Source: Acanthochlamys bracteata
Lineage: Eukaryota > Streptophyta > Magnoliopsida > Pandanales > Velloziaceae
Assembly (NCBI GenBank): GCA_019914995.1
Contig: CM034128.1
Location: forward strand, 3,970,501 to 4,034,500
DNA length: 64,000 nucleotides
Direction: 5' to 3'
Shown piece by piece: positions 46,501-57,908 of this stretch (position 1 is the first letter of the stretch; each line of letters starts with the position of its first letter). The notes below the pieces were generated by a model, which was not told the DNA's origin, did not search any database, and saw only the letters and a list, made by a program, of their open reading frames with translations. A program made the translations under genes and the position numbers.

Positions 46501-49500
46501 AAGCTCGGAGTCCAGACTCTAGAGCTGTTCCTGAGTCTGAAGACATTAATGATATTAATGGCTGGATGCAATCTGCTGCAGTTGGCACAAGCCGCATATT
46601 TGGATTTCCAAACAACACGAAGCAGAGTTCTGCGGCACTAGTCTTAAGATCAAGTGAGGAGCTATATAACAAAATCTTGTGAAGAGATTGTAGTGGGTCA
46701 CCTTCAACATCAGTCAGCAATGATACCCTGGAAGAACTACCAGAAGTCAATTTTAATAGTGCAAGGAGAGCAGCATGCTGTTCTTTCTCTGATCCTCCAT
46801 CTAGCACGTCCACCAATGGTTGAAGAGCCTGCCTCGCTATTTCAGTATCGCGAATACTCTCTGCATCAAAGAGATGCTGCAAAGTCCTCATAGCACTAAA
46901 CCTGGCATTTCTTGAGCCCAAACGTAGAACAGCAATAAGCTGATTCAAAGTACTATGAGAAGCTTCATAGCGTAGTAGGTCTGGATTACTATACAGAATG
47001 CCCAAGAGATCAGTTATGGTTGTTTCAGTAGTGTCCTGAGGGCTCAATGAAAGATACTTAGTGAGGGCATCTAGAGCACCAGCTTCAGCCATAGATAGTT
47101 TGTTCGCGTTGCTTCCATCAGCCAACTGCTTTAAGAGATAAACCGCAACAGGAGGAGCACCAAGTCTGTCTGGCATTGGTCTAAGAAGATCCACTAGCAA
47201 AGGGATAGACTTGCGTGCGATTGCACCATATCTCACATCTTCAATGTCAAACAAGACTTCAAGAACAACTTGCTCAGGCTTGTGTCCTAAATTAAATTGT
47301 TCAGACAGGGATACAAGGCTTGGCATGTCACTTTCAACATGACCAAGTAAAGTAATTAACCCTCCAACTGCTCCTGAATTTGCGATAGCAAGAAGTATAG
47401 CCCTGTTTTCAGTGCCAACAAGGCTAGACATAGCCTGAGCAGCAAAATACTTGTCTAGCACCTCATCGGATCTTAACAAGAAAGCAAGATAAGGTACTAT
47501 CTGCATAGTTGCTGGACCTAAAGCAACTGCCGCATCCTGAAATAAGGATGCTAATAGAAGTGCGCTGGTCCATATGCCTTCCATGTCTTCAGATTCTGCC
47601 AGCTGATAAAACAAATCAAATCTCTGGTCTTAGAAGAATTGCAAAGAGGAAAAACTTATATGAAGAAGTGAAAAGAAAACATGCAGAGACATATAGCCGA
47701 AAAAATGATCCTACAAGGGGTAAGATACCAAGAACAAGAAGTATCTCCGTGGTACCAAAACTTCATAGCTTTTACGTAAAAGTGCCAATCTCATATACGC
47801 AACTATTTAAATTTAACTTCTTTTTGAATGAACAAGGAATTTGAGATATTTATAAAGTGAGACTTCGAGCTTCCACCTGAATGCTAGTTCCTCATTTAAC
47901 TAGCTGACCTGTAACTACAGAAATATTGCAGAATAACTGAATATTACAATAGTAGGAGCGTCAATTTGATAATACATAGCAACCAGTGGGATATGTCAGG
48001 CAGTTACTAAGTATTTATCTATAACAAGTGGTAGCAGAAGAAGTAGAAAAAGATTAAAGAAAAGAAATTATCTTACATGAGAATTGGCAGCATACCCAGC
48101 GAGCTTACATGAGAGAACCTCAACTCCACCAGCACCCATGATAGTAGCCTTATGCTTCAAATCAGAAGATGAAATTATAGCAAGCAACCATAAAGCAACT
48201 GTTCCACCCAACAACGTAGCAGTGCCAAGAATCTTAGAATCATCTCCTTCATAATGAAAAACATTTCTTTCCAGGATACTTTTTTGTTCTTCAATATCTA
48301 GACAACTAGAGTTTGCATGATGTCTCAGCATATCGACCAACATATATATGACATTCTTTAGAAGTCCAGATGCATCGAGCATGTCCACTACCTGCTCTTT
48401 GTGCTCCTTGGCAGCACAAATTATAAGAGAAGCCCCACCAACTCTTACTTCTTCACTGGAAGCGCTCATGATCCTTTTTGCAAGAGAAGCAACACATTCA
48501 GGTTTTGCTAAGCGATTCCCAAGTAAAGAAGGATGATCACGACACAGCCTAGAGAGAATTTCTATTGCCTTATCTTGCACCAGCAGAGAACCAATGGATA
48601 GACATTTGAGCAATGGATCTAGACTTGATGGAACTTCAGCAAGTGGGGACCATAGGGGATAGCGGAAGTTAAAACGCTGTTTTGTCCTGGCCAACAGAGC
48701 GAGTACTTCCAAAACATCTGATGAATTGATCTCTTCAATATCCATGGCTGCTAAAATCTCAGTAAAACTAAGGACAACAAAACGGCACTCAGACTTCCCT
48801 GTTAGCACGTCACAAGCAGGAAAATGTTTCAGAAGCTGATGAAAGGCACGTGATGCATTTTTCTTACCCTCCAAGCTGCCTTTCTCTAGCACTCTTGTCA
48901 AAGCTGACGCAACATCTTCATCGATAGCTTCTCCAGCAATTTGCTGATCCGATAGCAGATTTGCCAATGTTGTGACAGCAGTTTCAGCAGCATCAATGGA
49001 AGAAGCTTGTGCCATATGAATGAGCGGTTTTACATCACCTCGTGCTATGTAGGGCATCTTATTCATAGCCTTAGCTCTGTTTGGATGGGAAAGTGCACCT
49101 AGCGCCCTAGCTGACTGTGTTGCCACAACTTGTGTTTTGCTGGTCAGCAGCTTCATGCATGGGTTGACAATTTCATCCAATGCAAGATTGTCACAGATAT
49201 CTTGTCGAACACTGAATAGATCAGCTAGAACAGAAGCAGCACACTCTTGGGATTCTTCATCTGATGAGTTCAAAATTTTAACAAGGGATCTGAGTCCTTT
49301 GTTAGCAGGAGAACCCTTTTGCACCAAGTCATATTGCGAAGCCATGCTAAGCACATGACCCAATACTGTGATGGCATGATATTTTGACCCAGTAGAATCA
49401 TTGAGGAGGAAAGCTAGCAACTGATTGATGGTAGCAGAATCGGCCAAGCGTATTAGCTTTTTAAGTGCCTTTGAAGATGCTTCTTGTCCCTTCATTCCAC

Positions 49501-51400
49501 CACTCCTTAAAAGCCATAGGAGTGCAGGTATTGCACCTGCACTCTCAACACATGCACGGATATCATCACTGTGACAACACAAGTTCCAGAGTACATAAGC
49601 AGCATCTTCCTTAGCTCTCTGGGAACCTGTCTCTAACAGTTGAACTAATGAGGGGATACCACCAGCCACTGTGATCGCCCACTTGCTATCATTAACTTGA
49701 TCAGTTAAGACTGCAAGTAGGGCAACTGCGTACTCCTGATGTTGCTCCCCTGAAAGCCCAAGCAATGAGATGAGCAGCTGGATTCCTTCTCTCTTGCCAA
49801 TAGCGTCCCATATGTCAACCCCATCACAGCAAAGGTTTGTCAAGGATATTATAAGCTGTTGTTGCACATCAACGGAAGCCATGGTTATAAGACCAATGAT
49901 CACCCGCTTGGCTTCTGCATGATCAATCTTACTGGAGAGACAGGAATTACCATACAAGGTTGCTAGGCCCTCAAGAACACGATCTTGTACCAATTTATTA
50001 TCCCGTGGTTTCAACAGCATAATCAGGATATCTTCAATCTGAGTTGCATCTAGCTCGTCTTCTTTTTCATTGAAAAGCATCAATGCATATGCAAGTGTTC
50101 CAATAATATCAGCAACTGGAGCTGATAAATGATGGGATTTTGATAGCTCTCCAAGATAAAGTATTAGGGAAGACATACTACCACAGATGTTGGCTAAAGC
50201 TAGAAATGCATGACTTTGCAAAGCATGGCCAGACTCCCCTTGCATGCATTCCTTAGAAGGAGCTACCACAGCTCCAATCAGAAGGGTTATGCCTCCTGCA
50301 TCGACCACAGCTTTCTTCGCTTCGGTTGATTTGGATGAAAGGGCCTCCAGAGCATCAGCAGCGCTAGCACGAACAGATGTATCATTATGCTTGCCTAGTA
50401 GATCAAGGAGAGCTTTAACAGCTCCAGAACCGATGATTTTAGGGATGCTATCTTCAAAAGCCAGAATTAAACGCGCCAAGAGAGACGCAGCATTTGACTG
50501 TGCTGAGGGGTTGTCAGAAGAAAGGAGGCCAGTAATAATCTCCACACCTCCAGCCTCCAGTGTGGCCTTCCAATATCCATCCTTCTCACCACAAAGGTTT
50601 CTTAAGGCCCCAGTCACAAAGCCCTCCACCACTCTATCTTGTTTCATACTAGGATTGAGCTGTTCCCACAGTGTTGGCACAACGCCTTCTGTGACAAATA
50701 TCTTCATGCCTATATGGTCGTCGGAAAGGCCGCCAGCAGACACTTCAAAAATGGCCTCAGCTGCAGCTTTCCTTGCTTCAAAAGTCTGGGACTTGAGAAT
50801 TGAGAGCAACGGAGGAACACATCCTCCAAGAAGGACTTTTACACGCAAATCTTCCTCCCTACAAAGAGTACTAAGAGTTGCAGCTACATTCACTTTAGAA
50901 GTTAGGGTTCCATTCCTAAGTATAGAGATGAACAGTGGCATAGCCTGAGAGTGAGAGCCGATCATAGTCCTCGCATCCTTCCGTGCTCTGGCAATTGAAA
51001 GCAATCTTGCAGTTGTTAGCTCTCTCTCAGCTTGCGAAGACATCTTCGCATGAAGCTGCTCCAGCAATTGGGCCACAGTGGCCAAGGTGGCTTCAGGGTC
51101 ATCCATAACGGCTGAATCATTTGATTCCCTGGCAATCAGAAAAATAATAACAAACTATGCGAACAATAAAGCATGGCAAAATTTTGCAAATTGGTCATAA
51201 TTTCCCATTCTGACTTTACTTGGCAAAATGTCAGAGGGATTGTGCAAGTGATTTCTTATTGCTCAGAGGCCAGCAAAACAGCCTGCAAAATAAATTGGGA
51301 GTTGCAAAAATTTTGAGGGGAAACAATACCTTGATGTAGAAGATGGCGAGGATGTCGGACGAGATGATGCATCTCTTTGCTCAGGTGAGGATTTCAACAT
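43516..51400 (-). CDS. CSI3: CELLULOSE SYNTHASE INTERACTIVE 3-like armadillo-repeat/C2 protein
   Basis: Giant cytosolic scaffold that tethers cellulose synthase complexes to cortical microtubules. Six in-phase exons: 51400-51330, 51128-48077, 47602-45055, 44460-44006, 43909-43793, 43677-43516, coding 2134 residues; Arabidopsis CSI3 is about 2136. The N terminus is a short Ser/Pro-rich stretch (MLKSSPEQRDASSRPTS). Armadillo/HEAT-type helices fill about residues 40-1990: e.g. KVLLGGCVPPLLSILKS, AGGIPSLVQLLETGS, CVESAGAIPALLWLL, LLVDLLRPMPDRLGAPP, LSQYLLDPQTRSQPARF. A C2 domain closes the protein (about 2005-2125): CLTVTIKRGSN, GPPRQTK, WAFDVPPKGQKLYI. Two very large exons of 3.05 and 2.55 kb hold most of the coding sequence. 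Wording such as AKMSS, SILRNGTLTSKVNVA and DDHIGMKIFVTEGVVP is closer to CSI3 than CSI1. The chosen ATG is on a short first exon that keeps phase; a later Met lies at 51106. No break is seen. Confidence 0.95.
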
Positions 51401-51432
51401 ATACACTAGCTAGCTATCGACCTCAAAGTTTT

Positions 51433-51468
51433 CACTTTCACTTCCACTTCCACTTCCACTTCCACTTC
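51433..51468. repeat. Hexanucleotide microsatellite in the CSI3-like leader
   Basis: Six tandem CACTTC-type units (first one CACTTT), just upstream of the start codon on the minus strand, where they read as GAAGTG repeats. A likely length-polymorphic site. Confidence 0.85.
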
Positions 51469-52572
51469 AAAATCTCTGTCACATCAAAAGAAAAATAAGT
51501 CCTTAATTTCTACCAATTACACTTCCAGCTTACTACTCTAGCTTACTTCAACTTCTAAGTCAAGATTCAAAAAATCCAGTAGAGACCTTCCGGAAACTGA
51601 ATTAAAGATCTCAACAATCTCAGAAATCACAGAAGCAGTAAAATAGGGGAAATCGTGAAACCAACACCAATGATAATGGAGTACTAACCCCTCTCAAGAT
51701 TACCTTAAAAGAGAAAAACTAAGATAAATACTCAAATATAATAATAAATAATTGAAGGCTGCCAAAGTATTCCATGGATCACAGTGAAGCGCAAATAAAA
51801 AAGGAGAAATTTTCAGCACAAAATATTCCACAAAAAGCTTTTCAGATCTCTCCACGTAAAGCAAAATCCAATTACAATTCCATTAAAAACATAAGAGATC
51901 TCGCAACAGTTCAGATCAATCCAACCAGCACATTGCAATCACAAAATTTTGATTAGTAAGTACTACAACCTCTTACCTCCCGGCAACAGGTTCAACTAGA
52001 TCAAATCCAGCGTTACGGTTCGTGTTCCGTTAGAGAAAGACCGGTGGGGAAATGAAAGGAAGACGAATAGGTTTGTTTACAGAATTTTGATTAAACTGTT
52101 GAAGAAATTGAATGCACTAGCTTCAGTTTTTAAGTTGTCGGTTGAGTTGAGAGGAAACGGTTTTCTCCTGTTTGTGTTTTGGTTTTCGTGATGAACGGGA
52201 GGAAGATGAGAGACAGAGCGAGGATTCGAGTGCGACGGAGAGAGAACAAGCAGAGAGTCGTCGTTGCTGCTGCTGTTGTTGTTACTGTTATTGATGTTGA
52301 TGTTGATGGAGACCAGAAATAGGGACCACTGTGCCTGTGCGATGGAACTATAATAGAAATTTTTTTTTGAAATGTTTGGAGTGATTTAAAAATAATTTTA
52401 GTAAAAAAAATATTTTAAGAAATTTTAAAATAATTTTTTATAAATATATATATATATAATTTTATGATGAAATTTATATTTAATTTTTTTTAAATTTACA
52501 AAATATTAATCAAAATTTATTTAAAAATTGAAAGAAATAAAAAGTATGTAAATAGCACTTTAGAGTTTAGAG
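51469..52572. other. CSI3-like leader and promoter region
   Basis: The transcription start probably lies near 52200-52330, where a GA-rich tract and GCT/GTT triplet repeats (52258-52310) occur. Another leader intron may be present between there and 51400 but I could not fix its ends. An AT-rich repeat copy sits at about 52360-52560. Confidence 0.4.
52360..52560. repeat. AT-rich dispersed repeat, copy 12
   Basis: TTTTAAAATAATTTTTTATAAATAT on the left (given in part), ATGATGAAATTTATATTTAA and ACAAAATATTAATCAAAATT following; edges GTTTGGAGTGATTT and AGCACTTTAGAG. Confidence 0.4.
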
Positions 52573-53196
52573 CATAGTTTTAAAACCCAACCCAATGTAT
52601 GATCCCGAAAAATTATCGGATCACCAGATAACCGGACGGGTCATTAGGTCGACCCACTAGATCAAATTAAATTTATTAAATAAATATTAATATATAAATA
52701 TAATTATATATATTATATAGTATTTTCAATAGCAACTATTAAAAAATTATAAGAATAATTGTATACGAAAAATATTGAATATATTTTTAAAATTATATAT
52801 ATATATTTTTAGCTACAGTACTTAAGACAATAGTCAAAAAGCTTAACATATAGTAAAATTTCTATATTTTATGTATTAAAAAAACAAATTATCTACACTA
52901 TATTTTATTTATTTATTAATTTCTAATAAAATATAAAAAATAAGAAAATAAATTAGTAATGGAAGAGTATCCGATAAAGTGCACATTTTAGAGTGCTAAT
53001 AAAAATACTTCTCTATTTTAAATAAATAAATATATATATATATATATATCTTTTTTTTAAATACTAAAATCGGGTCGACCTGTCCAACCGGATCACCAAG
53101 TTGATTCGGGACCCGAATCTTACTGGGTCACTTGCGCGACCCGGTTTTATATTAACTCGACCCGGAATCGATGCCGGGTCGAGTTTTAAATCTATG
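52573..53196 (+). mobile_element. hAT-type MITE, 624 bp, copy A
   Basis: Begins CATAGTTTTAAAAC and ends GTTTTAAATCTATG, a 14-bp terminal inverted repeat with one mismatch. GTTTAGAG occurs immediately on both sides (52565-52572 and 53197-53204), an exact 8-bp target-site duplication, which is the hAT superfamily signature. Both ends are rich in GGGTCGACC-type words; the centre is AT-rich. There is no transposase frame, so it is non-autonomous. Confidence 0.88.
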
Positions 53197-53214
53197 GTTT
53201 AGAGTAACTATGAT

Positions 53215-53400
53215 AAGAATTATTACAAAAATATTTTAAAATTATTTTTTTAAATATTATTCTGATTTCGATAAATTTTATATCATATACATTTATATTT
53301 AATTTTTGAAAAATATATAAATATTACAAAAATTTAAAAATATAAAATATTTTTTAAAATTAAAAATTAATATTCACAAAATAAATGACCTTTTTATTTA
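53215..53400. repeat. AT-rich dispersed repeat, copy 13, between the two hAT MITEs
   Basis: AT-only blocks TTTTAAAATTATTTTTTTAA, ATTTTATATCATATACATTT and AAAAATATAAAATATTTTTT. It fills part of the 353-bp gap between the hAT copies. Confidence 0.35.
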
Positions 53401-53549
53401 TGTTATTTTTTTCTTTACTCAGAATTGGTTGATTTGACTATCCATCCAAGCAATAATTTTCGACTCGTAAGTTACTTAATATTGTCAATTCAAGAGTTTA
53501 ATAAAGCAAAACATAATAATTTTGAAAAAAGAAACTCAATTATGTGAAG

Positions 53550-54173
53550 CATAGGTTTAAAACTCGGCCCGGACCGGTCGAATCGGATCGAAAATTGGCG
53601 ACCCGGCACCGATTCCAGGCCGAGTTAATATAAAATCGGGTCGCACAAGCGACACGATAAGACCCGAATTTCGGATCAACTCGGTGATCCGGTTGGACAG
53701 ATTGATCCGATTTTAATATTTAAAAAAGAAAAAAATATATATTTGTTTATTTAAAATAGAAAAGTATCTTTATTAGCATTCTAAAATATGCACTTTATCA
53801 AATACTCTTTCGTTACTAATTTATTTTCTTATTTTTTATATTTTATTAGAAAGTAATAAATAAATAAAATATATAGTGTAGATAATTTGTTCTTTTTAAT
53901 GCATAAAGTATAGAGATTTTACTATACGTTAGATTTTTTGACTATTGTCTTAAGTACTTTAGTAATTTTAAAAACATATTCAATATTTCTCGTATACAAT
54001 AATTTTTTTATTTTTTTAATAGTTGCTATAGAAAATATTATATAAAAATATAATTGTATTTATATATTAATATTTATTTAATAAATTTAATTTGATCTAG
54101 TGGGTCGACTCGATGACTTATGTGACCCGATAATTTTTCGGGATTATACACCGGATTGGGTTTTACAACTATG
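53550..54173 (-). mobile_element. hAT-type MITE, 624 bp, copy B, inverted relative to copy A
   Basis: Begins CATAGGTTTAAAAC and ends GTTTTACAACTATG. An exact 8-bp target-site duplication, ATGTGAAG, flanks it (53542-53549 and 54174-54181). Its reverse complement follows copy A throughout, roughly nine bases in ten by eye, including ATCAAATTAAATTTATTAAA in the AT-rich part. Same length as copy A. The different target duplications show two separate insertions rather than one duplicated block. Confidence 0.88.
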
Positions 54174-54448
54174 ATGTGAAGGCGACGCTGGACTTGGGCT
54201 TCAATTATGTGAACTTGTAAACTTATCATGAAAAGTGAAAATAAATACTGACGCATCAATTACTAACTAATTAATTATACTAATTTAATGGTTACCGTTA
54301 TTTCGATGCATCTAGTCCTTTAAATGCAAAAAACTGAATGGGTTTCATTCACAATAAGGGATCTCCAGGTGGTCTTCTGCAGATAGTTGTTCAGCTTTTA
54401 AATGTCATAACAATTTAACACGAAGATAGCTGGTATTTGAAAGAATTA

Positions 54449-56717
54449 ATGAGACCAGCTACTCTCTTTCATCCAACTTCTTTCCAGCTCCATCTCCCAA
54501 CTTCTTCTTTCCCGCATCTCGCCGTCAACGGCAGGGGCGCTATGTCCAAAAAGCGGAAAAGAATAAGCTCATGTTCACCGACTTTTAACAATCCTCCTCA
54601 ACCACAAACTTCCAAATCCATCCGCGGCGGTAACCTTACCACTCGGCGTCGCCTTACCTTCTCCTCCTCACCAACTACATCTACCGGCGTTTGGTTTCCG
54701 TTAGGTGTCTCGGGAACAGAACTCTGTCTCTATCTAACTCTCCCGACGGGCCAAACCTTCCGATGGCGCAAAACCGGCCCAACACAGTTCACCGGCGTTG
54801 TGGGCCCGTACCTTGTCTCTTTAGCTCAAAAGGGCCCACTTGATCCGGTAATGTTTCAGGTCCATGTCGCCCCGGATGGTGTCACGTCAGCAGCTGGTGC
54901 TCGGGCCGTGCTGGAGGATTACTTTAACTTGTCGATACGATTGCAGGGGATGTGGGCCAAATTTGCTAACTCAGACCGGCGGTTTGCTGAGCTGGCAACT
55001 CTGTTTGGTGGCGGTGCACGGGTTCTTCGTCAGGACCCGGTTGAGTGTGTGTTCCAGTTCTTGTGTTCTTCCAACAACAACATTGCGCGGATTGAAAAAA
55101 TGGTAAATGTTTGTCCTTTATTGTTTGTTTGATTTGTTATTCATTTATTGAAGTGTTGTTTTGGTTGGCTTCTGGTGTTTGTTTGGGCTTTATAGATTAA
55201 TTGATCCCCGTAAACTGTGCCTTTCTTTTTAGTTAGTAAGTTAACTTGATAACTAACTCTTAATTTCATTGATCTAGATTGTCATTGGTTATGCTTGTAT
55301 CTTGCTTTCAAGTAATGGACTTGACTTTAGCTATCTCAATATTCAAAAGTTGAAAAACATTACTGAAGTACTTCTCAGAGATAGGGACACTTGTTGATGA
55401 TGTAAGTGCTATATAGGTGGGCGTGATATCTGCTTACGGGGAGTATTTGGGGACCATTGGAGGGTTTGATTTTCACCAATTTCCGAGCCTTGAGAGATTG
55501 AAACGTGTTACTGAGCAGGAGCTTAGAGATGCTGGATTTGGCTACAGGTTTGTTTTCAAACTCATTGATGATTAAGGGAAGAATGTGGTAATTAGCAATG
55601 TACTTAGATGATCCACACTTTCTTGCTAAAAAGTAAAAAGTAATGTAGAGTCAAATCCATCAGAGCATGACTATATATACTATCCCTCCCCATATATATA
55701 TAACCAAGATGAAACTATGTTGTAGACTTGACATGGTGTGGATAGAAGTAGATTGCCAAATGACATGACAGTCTGGACCTGTCCAATTTTCAGGCTCATC
55801 TGATCATGTTACGATGCAGAACTCAGAAGCTGCTTTAATTAAGAAGCTCCTAGCTAGCTCTAGCTTGTCATTCCTGAGAAGGCAAAAGAAGCTTATTTTC
55901 TTTTACTTTTTGCAATATATAAATCATCAGTAATCACATTGAATCTTTTTTCAGCGAATACATTATAGCTAGGCTTGTTGGCAACCAATAAGTTGACGTT
56001 TTTGTTCTCATAGAATGTAGAAGCTGCTGTAGCTTACACAGCAGAATGCAATAAAACATAATAAGTAATTAACAGACAAACCATCCAAGCCCTAGTTTCA
56101 TCTTGGTGAAAAAATATAGTTATGCTCTGATGGATTCAACTATCTTGTAAACCTGACATGGTGTGGACAGAAGTAGGCTGATACTGTGTTTTGATATCCA
56201 CTAACAAGCAGAGCCAAGTACATTGTCGGTTCAGTTAAAGCTTTGCTAGCAAAGCCAGGTGGAGGTGCCAAGTGGCTTGGTTCCATCCGGCACTTGGAGC
56301 TTCATGAGGTAACTGAAGCTCTTTGTGCTTTACCTGGAGTTGGACCAAAGGTTGCAGCCTGCATTGCTCTCTTCTCCTTGGACCAACACCATGCAGTTCC
56401 TGTTGACACTCATGTGTGGAAGGTGGGCTACAGACAAACAGTTGGTATAGAACACCAACTTTTATGATACAGACAATTGGAACTAATATGTGATTCTCGT
56501 TTACAATGCCCTGTAGATAGCAACCAAATATCTCTTACCGGAGCTAGCAGGTCTAAAGCTATCACCTAAGCATTCCACTCTTGTTACTGAGGCATTCTTA
56601 GCCAGATTCGGGGCATATGCTGGTTGGGCACAAAATGTATTCTTCATAGGTGAATTGCATTCTCACAAGACATTTGGCGAATTCTTGAAAGAGGAGACAA
56701 CCTCCAAAGACACCTAA
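54449..56717 (+). CDS. OGG1: 8-oxoguanine DNA glycosylase/AP lyase
   Basis: Base-excision repair enzyme that removes 8-oxoguanine opposite cytosine. Four in-phase exons, 54449-55102, 55417-55547, 56212-56422 and 56517-56717, code for 398 residues. The N-terminal 90 or so are basic and Ser/Pro-rich and include a likely nuclear signal (SKKRKRI). The OGG N-terminal domain follows (FPTGQTFRW-like LPTGQTFRWRKTGP), then RVLRQDPVECVFQFLCSSNNNIARI. The helix-hairpin-helix/GPD motif is ALCALPGVGPKVAACIAL with catalytic Lys308, and Asp327 lies in VPVDTHV. The last exon (ATKYLLPELAGLKLSPK.. FGAYAGWAQ) runs straight to TAA. It is convergent with SWI3C, the same pairing as in Arabidopsis. Intron 2 holds an inverted repeat (see below). 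Confidence 0.95.
55652..56137. repeat. Inverted repeat within OGG1 intron 2
   Basis: AATCCATCAGAGCATGACTA (from 55654) and AACCAAGATGAAACTA (from 55702) recur in reverse complement at 56094-56137, giving arms of about 45-65 bases around a 375-base centre. Directly right of each arm a similar 28-base stretch containing GACATGGTGTGGA is found in the same orientation (55724-55751 and 56149-56176). It is probably a foldback-type insertion or a rearranged duplication. Confidence 0.6.
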
Positions 56718-57908
56718 GAAAAGCTGCAGGAGTTTCAAAGGCCACCTCTTGGTGATGTAGTAGTTTTGCACTGCAGATGTTTCTAGTGGAGATACATTCT
56801 TCGGCATCAAAATCTGCAGGAATATCCGATATTTGCCTCTGAGGTTTCTCCAAAGGTTCTTATGCAGACTATCTTCTCCAGAAGCATTCTTTACGCGGTG
56901 GGACTTGGGATGATTCTGGCCCTCATCTTCTAAAGAACTAATTCCATATAAAGCCAGTGGGTGATTATTCTAGTTGAATTTTTTCTTGACCATTTATTTT
57001 TTAAGGTGACCAAGGACCACCTTTTGAAAGCATCATGGAGGTTATGTACAGTGTAGGTTCTGATTTAAGGTATTGTTGCTGTATAAGGATTACAAGCTTT
57101 TTCCAACAGTATTGGTGAACTTCCTGGTTAGATATCTTCGCTGATCGAAAATGTCAAAGATTTGCCTGCCTCTACTATGCTAGTGGCCTGAACCGTGCGT
57201 ATTTGCATTCAGACTTGAACTTTTGTGCTGAAGAGCATACTGAATCTTCAGGAAATATGTTCGTCTTTTTTATTTTAACATTGTTATCATTAAGAGAAAT
57301 CTCATTGTGCTCCAAGTGAGTAATCATGTGAAACTTATGTGATTATAAAATTCTGGCTCAGAGTGTATTTAAAGTTGGGGAGAGCTCTCAATACTGGTAT
57401 TGAAAGGTCTACATTTGTTCTGCCCCTCTAACAAGTCTTTTAAAAAAGTTTGATCTGCGCATTAAGCTGCTTGCTTGGTTGACCTCTTACAGGTTTTGCC
57501 CTGTAAGCATGTCTTCTACATCGCAATAACAGCAAAGAGTGTCTAAAAAATGTCACCAAACACCGTAGATGCAAGAAAGTTGATTTGGCAAAGCTGAACT
57601 TCATCTATGAGACAGTTTCAGGTATCTCTAACATGCACCCAGGACTAGTTTGCTGCAGACGATGCAGAAGATTTCAGAATCATTTAAGGTACCATAAGAT
57701 TAGCAACAGAGTGGCCACAATTGCATTGTTATGCACATTTTACGATTTTGGCCTTGATATTCGAACTACAGTTGCATTCAACTCCTTAATATTCACATCG
57801 AAGAACATGAATCTATTTAGGTGTACTAAAAAATATTGATGATGGCAACAACATCAGCTCGATATAAAAATCATCTAATTTAAATTACATATTCAACATA
57901 TCCTGTTG
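56718..57908. other. Convergent 3' flanks of OGG1 and SWI3C
   Basis: About 1.2 kb between the two stop codons. OGG1's 3' UTR probably takes the left part. A + strand open frame at 57585-57839 has no splice context or family likeness and was not accepted as a gene. Confidence 0.4.

Noticed and set aside
50244-50948. 234-codon + strand frame over the CSI3-like gene
   Set aside because: It is antisense to a well-supported exon with clear armadillo repeats and has no splice or family support.
51433-51468. Regular tandem spacing that could suggest an array
   Set aside because: It is a simple CACTTC microsatellite; CRISPR arrays are not expected in plant nuclear DNA.
57585-57839. 84-codon + strand frame between OGG1 and SWI3C
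   Set aside because: No family likeness and no promoter or splice context; likely 3' flank sequence.
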